NCBI RefSeq assembly: GCF_001421355.1
Contig: NZ_LMKC01000002.1
Coordinates: 715,622 to 779,621, forward strand
Direction: 5' to 3'
DNA length: 64,000 nt
Source: Sphingomonas sp. Leaf9
GTDB lineage: Bacteria; Pseudomonadota; Alphaproteobacteria; Sphingomonadales; Sphingomonadaceae
Made by a program: the position numbers and the translations under genes. Positions 7,187 through 17,465 of this stretch are shown one piece after another. How positions within the stretch are numbered: position 1 is the stretch's first letter; every line of letters begins with the position of its first letter. The notes beneath the pieces were generated by a model. The model ran no database searches. It was not told where the DNA came from and was given only the letters and a program-made list of their open reading frames with translations.

Positions 7187-9810
7187 GCGATTTCGGTCAC
7201 GATCAACGGCGCGGTGAGGGTGGTCAGGCTGATTTCCAGCTCGGCATTGCGGAACGGCTTCGTCAGGCGCGGAATGTCGGCGTCGACCCCGTCTTCGTCG
7301 GCATAGCCCGACACGATCAGTACCGGCAGTGCCGGATGGCTGAGGCGCAGCCGACGGGCGAGGTCGGCACCGCTCATGCCCGGCATCAGGTGGTCGGTAA
7401 TCAGCACGTCGGGCGCCAGCCCCTCGTCGATCAGCCGCAGCGCCTCCTCGGCCGATGCCGCCTCCACCACATGGTAGCTGAGGTCGGCCAGCATGTGCGC
7501 GGTGCTCATCCGCACCAGATCCTCGTCATCGATCAGCAGCGCGGTGCCGAGCCGGGCGGGGAAGGGTTGGCTGTCGGCCGGGCGTTCCTCGTCGCACGGC
7601 GCGATCATGCTGACCGGCAGCCACAGGCAGATCGTGGTACCGACGCCGGGCGTGCTGTCGATGGTCAGCCCGCCACCCAGCTGCGCGGTCAGGCCATGGA
7701 CCATCGATAGGCCAAGGCCGGTGCCCTTGCCCACGCCCTTGGTCGAAAAAAACGGTTCGATCGCGCGGCGCAGCGTGTCCTGATCCATGCCGCAGCCGGT
7801 GTCGCCGACCCGCAGCCGGATATAATGGCCGCGGGCCAGCCCGGCGATCTCGCCCGAACGCACATTCTGCCGGGCGGCGGCGATGGTCAGCGTGCCGCCA
7901 TCGGGCATCGCGTCGCGGGCATTCACCGCAAGGTTCAGCAGCGCCATTTCCAGCTGGTTCAGATCGGCATGCGCCGGTGGCAGGTCGTCCAGTTCAATGC
8001 GGACGGCGATGGTCGGGCCCAGGGTGGATGCGATCAGCCCGGTCATGCTGTCGATGACCTTCGCCACGTCGACGCCGGTCGGTTGCAGCGGCTGGCGCCG
8101 GGCAAAGGCCAGCAGCCGCTGTACCAGCATCTTGGCGCGTTCGGCGGATTGCAGCGCCCCTTCGATCAGGCGGCGTTCGCGATCGGTGCCGACGCCCTTG
8201 CGCACCAGCATGTCGAGCGAGCCAATGATCGGGGTCAGCAGATTGTTGAAATCATGCGCGACGCCGCCGGTCAGGCTGCCCATCGCCTCCATCTTCTGGC
8301 TCTGGCGCAGCGCGTCGCGGGCGACCTCCAGATCGGCCTCGCGCTCCTTCGCTTCGGTCAGGTCGCGGCCGACCGCGACGAAGTTCAATCCGTCGGCTTC
8401 GGGAGCGACGGTCCATTCGATGTGCTTCCACCCGCCGGTGCGCGTCGCGATCCGGTTTTCGAACCGGGTCGGGCGACGGGTCGCGGCCATCTGCGCGATC
8501 GCGGCCGAGGTGTGCGGTTCGTCGTCGGGATGCATGAAATTGACATAGCCGCGCGAGAGCAGTTCCCCCTCGCTCCAGCCCAACACCCGCGTCCATGCCG
8601 GGCTGGCCGCCGAGATCATTCCGTCATAGCCGGCGCGGGCCAGCATATCCTGCGACAGGTTCCACAGCCGGTCGCGCTCGGCCGACCGGATCGCGACCTG
8701 TTCCTCCAGCGTATCGTTAAGCTGGCGCAGTTCCTCTTCGGCGCGGGCGCGTTCGACGGCAGTCTTGACCCGTTCCCCGACCTCCTGGACCAGGCTTTGC
8801 TCGGCGGCGGTCCAGGCGCGGGGCGTGGCGGACTGCACTGCCAGCACGCCGACCCATTCGGTTTCGTCGAACAATAGCACGTCGATGAACGCCCCGACCC
8901 GGCGCTGGGCGAGGCCGGCGCGCGTCGTGTCGCTCAGCGGGCTGGCCGGTACATCGGGCATGACGATTGGTGCGCCCGAGCGATAGGCGTCGAGCAACCC
9001 CGGCCCGAACTGTGCCAGCGAATGCGCGCCGGTGAGTGAATGCACGCCATCGCAATAATCATGGTCGACCCGCATCCGCAGGTCGCTGCCGATCTCGGCA
9101 TAAAATGCGCGGTTGACGTTCAACCACTGGCCCAGCCGGACGGCGGCCAGCTGCATGATTTCGCTGCGGGTGCCAAGCGGGCGCAGCGCGTCGGCCAGCG
9201 ACAGCAGGAAGTGCGTCCGGCGGGCATGCGCGACGCGATCGGTCGTCTCGGCCAGGATGCAGATGACGCCCGCCGGTTCGCCGTCTTCGCCGAGGACGGG
9301 CGAATAGTCGAGGTCCATCCACACCCGCTCCGGAGAGCCGTTGCGGTATAGTGTTACTTCCTGATCCTGATAACGCAGCGTGCCGCCCGCCAGTCCGACC
9401 CGCATTACATGGTCGTTGAAAGCGGCGGCTTCCGGCCACCCTTCGCGGAAATTCGATCCCAGCAGCTGCGGGTGCCGCCCGCGGGCAAAGGCTGAATAGG
9501 CATCGTTGTAGAGCATCACCCCGTCGACGCCCCACAGCATCACCATCGGCACCGGCGAGCGCAGCATCAGCGCGGTGGCGGTCTTCAGGCTTTGCGGCCA
9601 GCCGGTGATCGGACCCAGCGGCGTTGCGTCCCAATCGAGCGCCGCGATCAGCGCCGCACATTCCCCGCCACCTGCCAGAAAGGCGAAATGGCGCGGATGC
9701 GGCGTGGTTTCGACGATGCGTAGGTCCGGCATGGGAAGCGAAATATCCTGCAATAACGTCGACCCGGAAAGACCGGCCGCGCCGGAATTGCCATAGACGT
9801 TGGGTGGCAT
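7153..9810 (-). CDS. Hybrid sensor histidine kinase (PAS-GAF-PAS-HisKA-HATPase-REC)
   Basis: This 885-residue protein appears cytosolic, with no membrane segment. In order it has a PAS-like domain (about 35-190), a GAF domain (about 200-350), a second PAS domain (about 390-490), a HisKA dimerisation helix with the phospho-acceptor in GGVAHDFNNLLTP, an ATPase domain with NLAVNARDAMPDGG and GTGLGLSMVHG, and a C-terminal receiver with Asp in LITDHLMPGMSG and Lys in RLTKPF. It should autophosphorylate and pass the phosphate to its own receiver. The signal is unknown. It faces the LOV operon divergently across 281 bases, so the two may be co-regulated. The ATG at 9732 is an alternative start. Confidence 0.9.
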   Translation of the reverse strand: MPPNVYGNSGAAGLSGSTLLQDISLPMPDLRIVETTPHPRHFAFLAGGGECAALIAALDWDATPLGPITGWPQSLKTATALMLRSPVPMVMLWGVDGVMLYNDAYSAFARGRHPQLLGSNFREGWPEAAAFNDHVMRVGLAGGTLRYQDQEVTLYRNGSPERVWMDLDYSPVLGEDGEPAGVICILAETTDRVAHARRTHFLLSLADALRPLGTRSEIMQLAAVRLGQWLNVNRAFYAEIGSDLRMRVDHDYCDGVHSLTGAHSLAQFGPGLLDAYRSGAPIVMPDVPASPLSDTTRAGLAQRRVGAFIDVLLFDETEWVGVLAVQSATPRAWTAAEQSLVQEVGERVKTAVERARAEEELRQLNDTLEEQVAIRSAERDRLWNLSQDMLARAGYDGMISAASPAWTRVLGWSEGELLSRGYVNFMHPDDEPHTSAAIAQMAATRRPTRFENRIATRTGGWKHIEWTVAPEADGLNFVAVGRDLTEAKEREADLEVARDALRQSQKMEAMGSLTGGVAHDFNNLLTPIIGSLDMLVRKGVGTDRERRLIEGALQSAERAKMLVQRLLAFARRQPLQPTGVDVAKVIDSMTGLIASTLGPTIAVRIELDDLPPAHADLNQLEMALLNLAVNARDAMPDGGTLTIAAARQNVRSGEIAGLARGHYIRLRVGDTGCGMDQDTLRRAIEPFFSTKGVGKGTGLGLSMVHGLTAQLGGGLTIDSTPGVGTTICLWLPVSMIAPCDEERPADSQPFPARLGTALLIDDEDLVRMSTAHMLADLSYHVVEAASAEEALRLIDEGLAPDVLITDHLMPGMSGADLARRLRLSHPALPVLIVSGYADEDGVDADIPRLTKPFRNAELEISLTTLTAPLIVTEIAQPVGAGRVTI

Positions 9811-10091
9811 GATAACGCAAACGTCCTTTTGAGCAAACTGCCGGAAACAGATAACGCGGGAATACCGCTTGCGGGCGCGCGTATCTTTTCGGGACCGATC
9901 GTTCCTGCGCGCCTGCGGCTTTTGGGGAACAGTTTTGCCGGTCGCCCGGCGACTGCTTCGCGATCTGTCCTGCTGAGGTACAACGGCAGTCTTGCACGGC
10001 GGATGCGGACCCCAACTTATCGGGGCGGGCGGCTTGTTATTCTGCCGATTTTGCGCGTAATCGGGTCGTTGATTTAGAGATCGGAATTTGC

Positions 10092-10649
10092 GTGCCGTCG
10101 GACCTGCCCAGAGCGCTTGTCGAATATTTTGAGCAGTCGCGGGTCGCGCTGGCCCTGGCAGCGGCAGAGGGCGACAACCACCTGGTGCTGGTGAACCCGC
10201 CGTTCAGCCGCCTGACCGGGTTCGAACCCGAGGATGTCGTCGGCCGGAATTGCCGGATGTTGCAGCGCGATGCGGCCAATGCCGAACCGCGCGCGCGGCT
10301 GCGCGAGTTCCTGTCCCGGCCGACCCAGCCCAATGTGCGTACGCCGATCGTGAATTTCCGCAAGGACGGCAGCCCGTTCGTCAACCTGCTCTACATGTCG
10401 CGACTGAACTCGATCGACGGCCGGACCCGCTATATCTTTGCATCGCAGTTCGACGTCAGCCGGTCGCAACCCGAAATGCTGGCCGATTATGACGCACAGC
10501 TTGCCGCCACGCTCGGCCGGCTGGTCCCCATCGCCGACGATGCGGGGATCGTGGTCGAGGGCACCTTGATGACCATTGCCAACAGCGCGGCGATCGTGGC
10601 GCAGGCAAAGATGATGCTCGCCGATCTCGAGGGCACCCCCGATGCATGA
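10092..10649 (+). CDS. LOV-domain (blue-light) photosensor
   Basis: This 185-residue protein (GTG start, GGAA upstream) carries a PAS domain of LOV type. The flavin-adduct cysteine is Cys54 in GRNCRMLQ, and NFRKDGSPFVNLL matches the conserved NYRKDG strand. LOV domains bind FMN and form a cysteinyl adduct in blue light. The remaining C-terminal part, from about residue 125, is helical and may signal onward. It overlaps the CheB-CheR-kinase fusion by 8 bases, so the two are co-translated and light could control that kinase. Confidence 0.88.
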   Translation: MPSDLPRALVEYFEQSRVALALAAAEGDNHLVLVNPPFSRLTGFEPEDVVGRNCRMLQRDAANAEPRARLREFLSRPTQPNVRTPIVNFRKDGSPFVNLLYMSRLNSIDGRTRYIFASQFDVSRSQPEMLADYDAQLAATLGRLVPIADDAGIVVEGTLMTIANSAAIVAQAKMMLADLEGTPDA

Positions 10650-13600
10650 TGTCGTCTCGACCAAGGCGGAGGCCATGCCGGCGTCGCCCGCCAGCGTGCC
10701 GGTGGTCGGCATTGGGGCGTCGGCCGGGGGGCTGGAGGCGCTGCGTGAAATGCTCGCGCCCGCCAAGCGGCCGACCGGCCTCGCCTTCGTCGTGGTCCAG
10801 CATCTCGATCCGAACCACGAAAGCATGCTGGCGCAGCTGCTCGACCGCAATACTACGCTGGCCGTGCTGCAAAGCTCGGGCGGCGAGCGGATCGAGGCCG
10901 ATACCGTCTATATCATCCCGCCCGGCCGCGGCCTTGCCATTCGCGACGGCGTGCTGGAGCTGACCGATTTCCAGCAGCCGCGCGGGCTCCGCCGGCCGAT
11001 CGACGATTTCTTCCTGTCGCTGGCGGGCGACCAGCAGGCGAATGCCGCCTGCGTCATCCTGTCGGGGACCGGCGCCGACGGCACCACCGGCCTGCGCGCG
11101 ATCAAGGAAAATGGCGGCGTCTGCGTCGTGCAGCAGCCCGAAAGCGCGCGCTATGACGGCATGCCGCTGTCGGCGGTCGGCACCGGCATGATCGATTTCG
11201 TAAAGCCGCCGGGCGAAATCCTCCATTGCCTTCAGGCGTTCTTTGGCCGGCGCGGTTCCGACCCGATCGAGCCGGAGGCGAATGTCGTCGCCGATCATGT
11301 CGATGAAATGTGCCGCGTGCTGCGCACCGCCATCGGCCATGATTTTTCGGGCTACAAGCGCTCGACGCTGGTCCGCCGGGTCGAACGGCGGATGCATGTG
11401 CTGGGCATCGATACCGGGCGTGCCTATCTGGCGCGCATCCGCAGCGATGCGGGCGAGTGCGAGGCGCTGTTTCGCGACCTGCTCATCAACGTCACGCGCT
11501 TCTTCCGCGATGCCGATGCGTTCGAGGCACTGCGGACGCGGGTGGTCGAGCCGTTGATGGCGGATCGCCCGGCGGACGAGGATATCCGCGTATGGGTGCC
11601 CGGCTGTTCGAGCGGAGAGGAAGCCTATACCATCGCGATGCTGTTCGCCGAGGCGGCGCGCAAATCGGGGTCGCCGCTGGCGGTGCAGATTTTCGCGACC
11701 GATATCGACGAACAGATGCTGGGGATCGCGCGCGAAGGCAGTTATCCCGCCGCCGCGATGGCCGACGTGCCGGCGCACTTACGCGAACGCTACACCGTGC
11801 CCCATGCCGAGCGGTTCACCATCGCCGCCCCGATCCGCGACATGATCCGCTTTTCCAGCCACAGCCTGGTCAAGGACCCGCCCTTTTCGCGGCTCGACCT
11901 GGTGTCGTGCCGCAACCTGCTGATCTATTTCGACGACCGGTTGCAGCAGGCGGTGCTGCCGCTGTTCCATTACGCGCTGCGCCCCGGCGGCTTCCTGTTC
12001 CTCGGCACGTCGGAAAGCGTCGGGCGGTTCGAGCATCTGTTCCTGTCCGTCGACCAGCAGGCCCGCCTGTTCGAGCGCGGCCCCGGCGCGCCCAGCTATC
12101 CGATCGACCTGCCCGGCAGTCAGCGTCAGCCGCTGCCACGGCGCGAGCGGGATGCGCGCGGCGACACGACGGCGCTGGGCAGCGAGGCGCTGGCGACCCG
12201 GCGCGTCGTCGAACGCTATGCCCCGCCCAGCCTGATCGTCGACCAGGATGGCGGGATCATCTCCGCCTATGGCAAGCTCAGCCGCTATTTCGAATTTCCG
12301 GTGACGCGTACCGGCGGCAGCAGCGCGGTGAACCTGGCCCGGCCGGGCCTGCGCAACGTCATCGGCCCGCTGCTGCGGCAGGCGCGCGACGAACGCCGCC
12401 GGGTGATCGCGCGCGATGTCGCGGTCGAAACCGATTACGGCACCCAGCCGGTCGAGGTGATCTGTGACCCGCTGGGCGACGGCACATTGTTGTTCGTGTT
12501 TCGCGACACCGGCCCGTTCGTGCCGTCCGATCCGGGCGAGTTGCAGGACCTCGAACCCAGCGACGACCATCTGGAATCGCTGGAAGACGAGCTGCGCCTG
12601 ACCCGCCACCGGCTGCGCTCGGCGATCGAGGAGCTGGAGACGGCGAACGAGGAGTTGAAAAGCTCCAACGAAGAAATGATGTCGATGAACGAGGAGCTTC
12701 AATCGACCAACGAGGAACTGTCGACGGTCAATGACGAGCTGAAGAGCAAGGTCGACCAGCTGACCGTCGCCAATTCCGACCTGCGCAATTTCTATGAATC
12801 GACCGAACTGGCGGTCGTGGTGCTCGATGCCGACCTGAAGGTGCGCAGCTACACCGACGCCGCGACCCGCATCTTTCCACTGAAGGCCACCGATCGCGGT
12901 CGCCCGCTGACCGATGTCGCCAACCGGCTGGAGGACGCGGCGCATCTGGCGGATGCACGCGCCGTCGCGGGCGGGGCATCGCCGGTGCAGCGCCGGGTGC
13001 GGACCAGCGATGGCGAGCATGTCTTTTCGCTCCGGGTACTGCCCTATCGCACCCAGACCGGCGAGGTCGACGGCGCGACGCTGGTGCTGACCGAGATTAC
13101 CGACGCGCTGGCGCTGGAGCGGCAACTGGCGGCGGAGCGCGAACGGCTCGACCTGGCGATCAAGGCGGCGGGAATCGGGGTCTGGGAATATTGCCCGGAA
13201 AATGGCGAGCTGGTGCTCGACCCGGCCGAACGGCAGCTGTTCGAGGTCGCGTCGGACGCGACGCCCCGTATCGAGGACCTGCTCGGCCGGATCGACGCCG
13301 ACGATCTGCCAAAGGTCGAGGCGGCCCTGCGTCGCGTGATCGAACGCAGCGGCGATTATGAGTCGACGTTCCGCGTGTGCCGCAGCGACGGGCAGACGCG
13401 CTGGGTAAAGGGCTTTGGCCGGGTCGTCGGGGGCAGCGCGCCGCAGCGCCTGGTCGGCGTGTCGATCGACGTGACGCCCGAATATGCACTGGCCGAAACG
13501 CGCGAGTTGATGCTGCGCGAGATGAACCACCGGGTGAAGAACCTGTTCGCGGTGATCGCCGGGATGATTACCATGGCGGCGCGGTCGCACGACGACCTGC

Positions 13601-14088
13601 GCACCTTTGCCGACGATATCCGCCGCCGGATCGCCGCGCTCGGATCGGCGCATTCGCTGGCGTCGCCCGCCGGACAGCCCCATGCGGTCGGGCTGGACGA
13701 TATCGTCGCCACCACGCTGGCGCCCTATCGCGACCACGCACGGATCGAAATCGATGGTCCGGTCGTTGCACTGGACAGAAGCTGTCTGTCGCCTTTGGCG
13801 CTTATTCTCCACGAATGGGCAACCAATTCGATCAAATATGGTGCGCTGGGCAGCGATGGGGAACGGGGCCTGCGGGTATGCTGGCAGGTCGGGGAAGACG
13901 GGATCGTGCTGACATGGACCGAGGATGCGAAGGATACGGGCGATCTATTGCCGGGCAAGCGTGGGTTCGGATCGGTGCTGGTCGAAACCAGCGTTCGGCA
14001 GTTGCGCGGGACGATGACCGCCGGAATGGCGGACGGGCAGTTGCGGATGGAAGTGCGGCTTCCGGCTGGCGTGTTGCTGCGTGACTGA
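10642..14088 (+). CDS. CheB-CheR-PAS-HWE histidine kinase fusion
   Basis: This 1148-residue protein starts with a CheB methylesterase domain with Ser27 (GIGASAGG), His54 (QHLD) and Asp146 (SGTGADGT). A CheR methyltransferase domain follows (NVTRFFRD, PGCSSGEEAYT, SCRNLLIYF). After a coiled coil rich in ANEELKSSNEE-like heptads come two PAS domains, then an HWE-type kinase with His963 in REMNHRVKNLF and LALILHEWATNSIKYGAL. No chemotaxis receptors are nearby, so this is a general sensory kinase of the PAS/HWE class. It overlaps the LOV gene at its start and a response-regulator gene at its end, giving a three-gene phosphorelay. Confidence 0.93.
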   Translation: MHDVVSTKAEAMPASPASVPVVGIGASAGGLEALREMLAPAKRPTGLAFVVVQHLDPNHESMLAQLLDRNTTLAVLQSSGGERIEADTVYIIPPGRGLAIRDGVLELTDFQQPRGLRRPIDDFFLSLAGDQQANAACVILSGTGADGTTGLRAIKENGGVCVVQQPESARYDGMPLSAVGTGMIDFVKPPGEILHCLQAFFGRRGSDPIEPEANVVADHVDEMCRVLRTAIGHDFSGYKRSTLVRRVERRMHVLGIDTGRAYLARIRSDAGECEALFRDLLINVTRFFRDADAFEALRTRVVEPLMADRPADEDIRVWVPGCSSGEEAYTIAMLFAEAARKSGSPLAVQIFATDIDEQMLGIAREGSYPAAAMADVPAHLRERYTVPHAERFTIAAPIRDMIRFSSHSLVKDPPFSRLDLVSCRNLLIYFDDRLQQAVLPLFHYALRPGGFLFLGTSESVGRFEHLFLSVDQQARLFERGPGAPSYPIDLPGSQRQPLPRRERDARGDTTALGSEALATRRVVERYAPPSLIVDQDGGIISAYGKLSRYFEFPVTRTGGSSAVNLARPGLRNVIGPLLRQARDERRRVIARDVAVETDYGTQPVEVICDPLGDGTLLFVFRDTGPFVPSDPGELQDLEPSDDHLESLEDELRLTRHRLRSAIEELETANEELKSSNEEMMSMNEELQSTNEELSTVNDELKSKVDQLTVANSDLRNFYESTELAVVVLDADLKVRSYTDAATRIFPLKATDRGRPLTDVANRLEDAAHLADARAVAGGASPVQRRVRTSDGEHVFSLRVLPYRTQTGEVDGATLVLTEITDALALERQLAAERERLDLAIKAAGIGVWEYCPENGELVLDPAERQLFEVASDATPRIEDLLGRIDADDLPKVEAALRRVIERSGDYESTFRVCRSDGQTRWVKGFGRVVGGSAPQRLVGVSIDVTPEYALAETRELMLREMNHRVKNLFAVIAGMITMAARSHDDLRTFADDIRRRIAALGSAHSLASPAGQPHAVGLDDIVATTLAPYRDHARIEIDGPVVALDRSCLSPLALILHEWATNSIKYGALGSDGERGLRVCWQVGEDGIVLTWTEDAKDTGDLLPGKRGFGSVLVETSVRQLRGTMTAGMADGQLRMEVRLPAGVLLRD

Positions 14089-14449
14089 TCCCGTATTGCT
14101 CGTCGAGGACGAGCTGTTCATCGCGCTGGACGTGCAGGCCACCATCGAGGCGGCGGGCTTCGCGGTCGAGGGACCGTGCATGACGCTGGTCGAGGCGCAG
14201 GAGGCGGTCGAGCGTCACAACGCGGCCTTTGCCGCCGCCGTGCTGGACGTGCGGTTGGCCGATGGGACGGTGTTCCCGGCGGCCGACCGGCTGCACGCTG
14301 CCGGGGTCCCGCTGATCTTTCATTCGGGGCACGCCGACGATGCCGACCTGCGGCAACGCTATCCCCGCGCGATGGTGTGTCCCAAGCCGAGCGCTCCCGA
14401 AGCGCTGTCGGAGGCGATCCGCCGCTGCGCAGCGCTGAACGGCGGTTGA
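14081..14449 (+). CDS. Single-domain response regulator
   Basis: This 122-residue receiver domain has no output domain. The acidic pair is in LLVEDEL, the phospho-acceptor Asp in VLDVRLADG, and the conserved Lys in VCPKPS. It starts at a GTG inside the kinase gene (8-base overlap), so it is the likely direct target of the HWE kinase. Stand-alone receivers usually act by protein binding or as phosphate sinks. Confidence 0.9.
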   Translation: MTDPVLLVEDELFIALDVQATIEAAGFAVEGPCMTLVEAQEAVERHNAAFAAAVLDVRLADGTVFPAADRLHAAGVPLIFHSGHADDADLRQRYPRAMVCPKPSAPEALSEAIRRCAALNGG

Positions 14450-14457
14450 GCGGCGGG

Positions 14458-15628
14458 CTATCCCTCCGCGCGCACCAGCTTGATATCGCGGTCGGCGGCC
14501 CAGCCATGCACGTCCTCGCGGCGTAGCGCGGTCGCCATCAGCTCGGGAAATTGGTCGGGGGTGCAGGCGAAGACGGGGATGCCCAGCGCCGCCACCTGCG
14601 CGGCGAGGTGCGGATCGTTAGGACGGGCGACCGGTGTCGGTCAGTGCCAGTAGCACGATGACATTGACCCCCGACACCACCAGCCGTGCCAGCCGGTCGA
14701 CCAGCGCCCGCGCATCGCCGCCCTCGTACAGGTCGGTGATGAGTATCAGATGCGCCTTGCCCGGCCGCTCGATCCGATCCTCGCAATAGGCGACCGCCTG
14801 ATCGATGTCGGTGCCGCCGCCCAGCTGGATACCGAACAACACCTCGACCGGATCGGCAAGCTCCTCGGTCAGGTCGACTATGGCGGTGTCGAAACAGACC
14901 AGCTTCGTTGCGACGACCGGCAGCGAGGCCATGACCGCGGCGAAGATCGAGGCATAGACCACCGAACTGGCCATCGATCCCGACTGGTCGACGCACAGGA
15001 TCACCTCGTCCAGATCGACGATCCGCCGTTGCTGGCGCAGGAAGCCGATCAGGCGTTCGGGGACGATGGTGCGGTGCGCGTGCTGGTAGTGGGCGAGGTT
15101 CGCGCGGATCGTGCGCGGCCAGTCGATATCGGCGAAACGCGGGCGATGGGTCCGCCGCGCGCGGTCGAGCGCGCCCCGGATCGCGTCCGCCGTGCGAGCC
15201 TCCAGCCGTGCCATCAGCTCGGCGACAACCCTGGTGATGACGGCGCGCGCGGTGTCCTTCGTCTTTTCGGGCATGACCCCGCGCAGCGCGACCAGATCGG
15301 CGACGAGGTTCACGTCCGCCTCGACGGTGGCGAGGAATTCGGGCTCCAGCAGCATCTGGCGCAGGCCCTTGCGCTCGAACGCGTCCTTCTGAACCACCTG
15401 CACGACGCTGGCGGGGAAGAAGTCGCGGATGTCGCCCAGCCATTTGGCGACGCGCGGCGCGGACTGGCCGAGCCCGCCGCGGCCCTTCTTTTCCGGCTCG
15501 CCATCGCCGTATAGCGCGGACAGCGCCTTGCTCATGCGGCGGTCGCTGTCGGAGAGCGGGGCCGTGCCTTCGCCATCGTCCACGCCCAGCGCGAGCGTCC
15601 AGCGGCGTTCGCGTTCGTCATCGTTCAT
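14458..15628 (-). pseudogene. VWA-domain protein, frameshifted near its C-terminus
   Basis: The intact frame encodes a von Willebrand A domain with a MIDAS motif (CVDQSGSMASS, then GGGTDIDQA and ITDLYEGGD). After TDTGRPS the frame hits TAA at 14620-14618. Removing one A from the minus-strand TAACGATCC restores an open frame reading YDPHLAAQVAALG and onward to a stop at 14458-14460, giving 389 residues. Without the correction the protein is 336 residues. VWA proteins of this type pair with MoxR ATPases as chaperone-like complexes. The start overlaps the DUF5682 stop by ATGA. The shift could be a real mutation or an assembly error. Confidence 0.8.
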
Positions 15629-17465
15629 CGCGTGCCTCCCGTCATCAGCGCGAGCACGCGCGCTGCATGCGCCGGCCAGAGCGTTTCAGCGCCCGGCAGC
15701 ACGGTGTACCCCCGCGCGCCCGTATCGGATCGGTCGAGCGCGGCGTCCATCAACCGCCGCCGTTCGCTGCGGTCGAGCGCGGAGAAGACACGCCGGAACA
15801 AGGGCAGGCTGGCGATGAAGGTCTCCTCGTCCAGCGTGGTCAGCCACGCATCCACTGCCTGCCGCAGCGTCGCGTCGTGGATCAGCCGATCGCCCGCGCC
15901 CTCCAGAAATCCCTCGAAGAAACCCGCCGCTTCTGCGACCGGCGTGCCCGGCGACAGCATCCGGGCCAGCAGCGTGGCGGCGTCGTCGGCGGCCAGCTTC
16001 TCCGCCTCGTACAGCAATCGCGCGGCGGTGCCCGCGATCAGTCGTGTCGCCTGATCGTCGTCGAACAGCCGGGCCAGCGCGTCGTGCCAGGTCGCGATGA
16101 CTTCCGCGTCGAGCTGCGCCAGCTGGATCGCACGCTCCGCCGCCAGGATCGCAGCGCGTAACGCTCCCGCCGCCTCGGCATCCAGATTGCGCGCGGCATA
16201 GCGGAAGGTCAGCGCCGCCTGCACCACGATGCGCGGCATCAGGTCGCCGAGCGGCCGCGCGGTGCCGCTACGTGCCTCGCCATAGCGCAGGATATCGGCC
16301 ATCGGCGGCAGCGCGGCGAGCAGCGACTGCGAGTCGCTGGTGAGTGCCGCGCGCCGCTCCAGCAGCGCGATGCCGGTCGTGATCGCGGCGGGCAGGTCGG
16401 CGATCATCGCGCTGCGCACCAGCGTCGCCAGCTCGCCGAGATCGGGCTCCGCTGCCATCGCTTCGGCCAGCTTTCCGGCGGCGGCGTCGGCGATGGTCGA
16501 ACCGTGGACGAGGTTCTCGACCAGCCGCACCGCGAATTCCGGGTTCCAGGCGAGGACCCAGTTCTCGCGAAAGGTGCCGCGACTGCGCCCGGCGTCGGTC
16601 AGTTCGCCCCACGGCACGTCGAGCGCGTGTAGCCGGTGGAGCAGGGTCGAGCGCGCCAGCCCGCTGTCGCTGCGCAGGTCGAGCGTTAGGGTGCGCTCCA
16701 ATGCCTCGGGCTTCAGCCGGGTGGCCTTTTGCTGGCGCTGCAAATCCTCCAGCAGCGGGGCGAGCGGCGTGTCGGCGGGGATGACGCCGACCGCCGATCC
16801 GACCAGCAGTTCAGCGGCGATATCGTCCCACCGCGCAGGCTCGCCATGGCACAGGCAGGCGATGGCGGCCTCGCGCAGTTCCTCGAACCCCGGATGCGGG
16901 CGCTCGCGCAGGGCGGCGAGCGCATGGCCCAGCCGCTGCGCCTCGATCACCGAGGCGGTGGAGACCATATGGCCACGATCGCGCATCACCCGTGCGATCC
17001 GGGCGAGCCAGACGGCGTCGCGGTCGCCGCGATGGCGTGTGTCCCACAGATGCGCGCACCAGCCGGGCGCGACCACGCCCGCGCCATACCCGCTCGCGCG
17101 GGCGAGGCGGGGGGCGGTCCAGGGTGCCCAGGTTGCCTTGACCTTCGCCTTGGGCCGCCCCTTCAGCAGCGCGCGATCGGCGGCCAGACTAATCTTCGCG
17201 GCCAAGGCGGGGACATGCCACGCGCCGCACACCACCGCGATCGGCCCCTCGCTGTCCTTCGCCGCGCGGGCGATCTCGATCCGCATATGCGCCTCCCGCG
17301 CCGCCTCGCGCGCGGACAAGGGACCGGCTTCGCTGCGCAGCGCGGTCATCGCCTCGGCGACGGCGGCGAAAACAGAGGTGGAGGCGGGGTTCTCCTCGAT
17401 GACGTCGCTCCACCAGCTTTCGCCATCCGCATAGCCTGCCGCCGTGGCGAGTATGCCGACGGGAT
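15625..17465 (-). pseudogene. DUF5682-family protein, N-terminus deleted
   Basis: From about 17465 downwards the frame reads as a DUF5682 protein (DPVGILATAAGYADGESWW, later VVCGAWHVPALAAK), ending at 15625. The usual N-terminal part of several hundred residues, starting with a GIRHHGPG-like motif, is absent. Upstream of the junction the same frame is only a shadow of the SWIM gene. The first usable start inside is the ATG at 17349, giving 574 residues and overlapping the SWIM stop by ATGA. DUF5682 function is unknown; it occurs with MoxR and VWA genes. I call this a truncated remnant that may still be translated. Confidence 0.72.

Noticed and set aside
9811..10091. EcfG-type stress promoter (GGAAC-N16-17-GTT) near the LOV operon
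   Set aside because: GGAAC occurs on both strands, but no GTT lies at the right spacing.
11779..13812. 677-residue minus-strand frame opposite the CheB-CheR kinase
   Set aside because: It is a long shadow caused by high GC in the third codon position of the true gene; no recognisable family.
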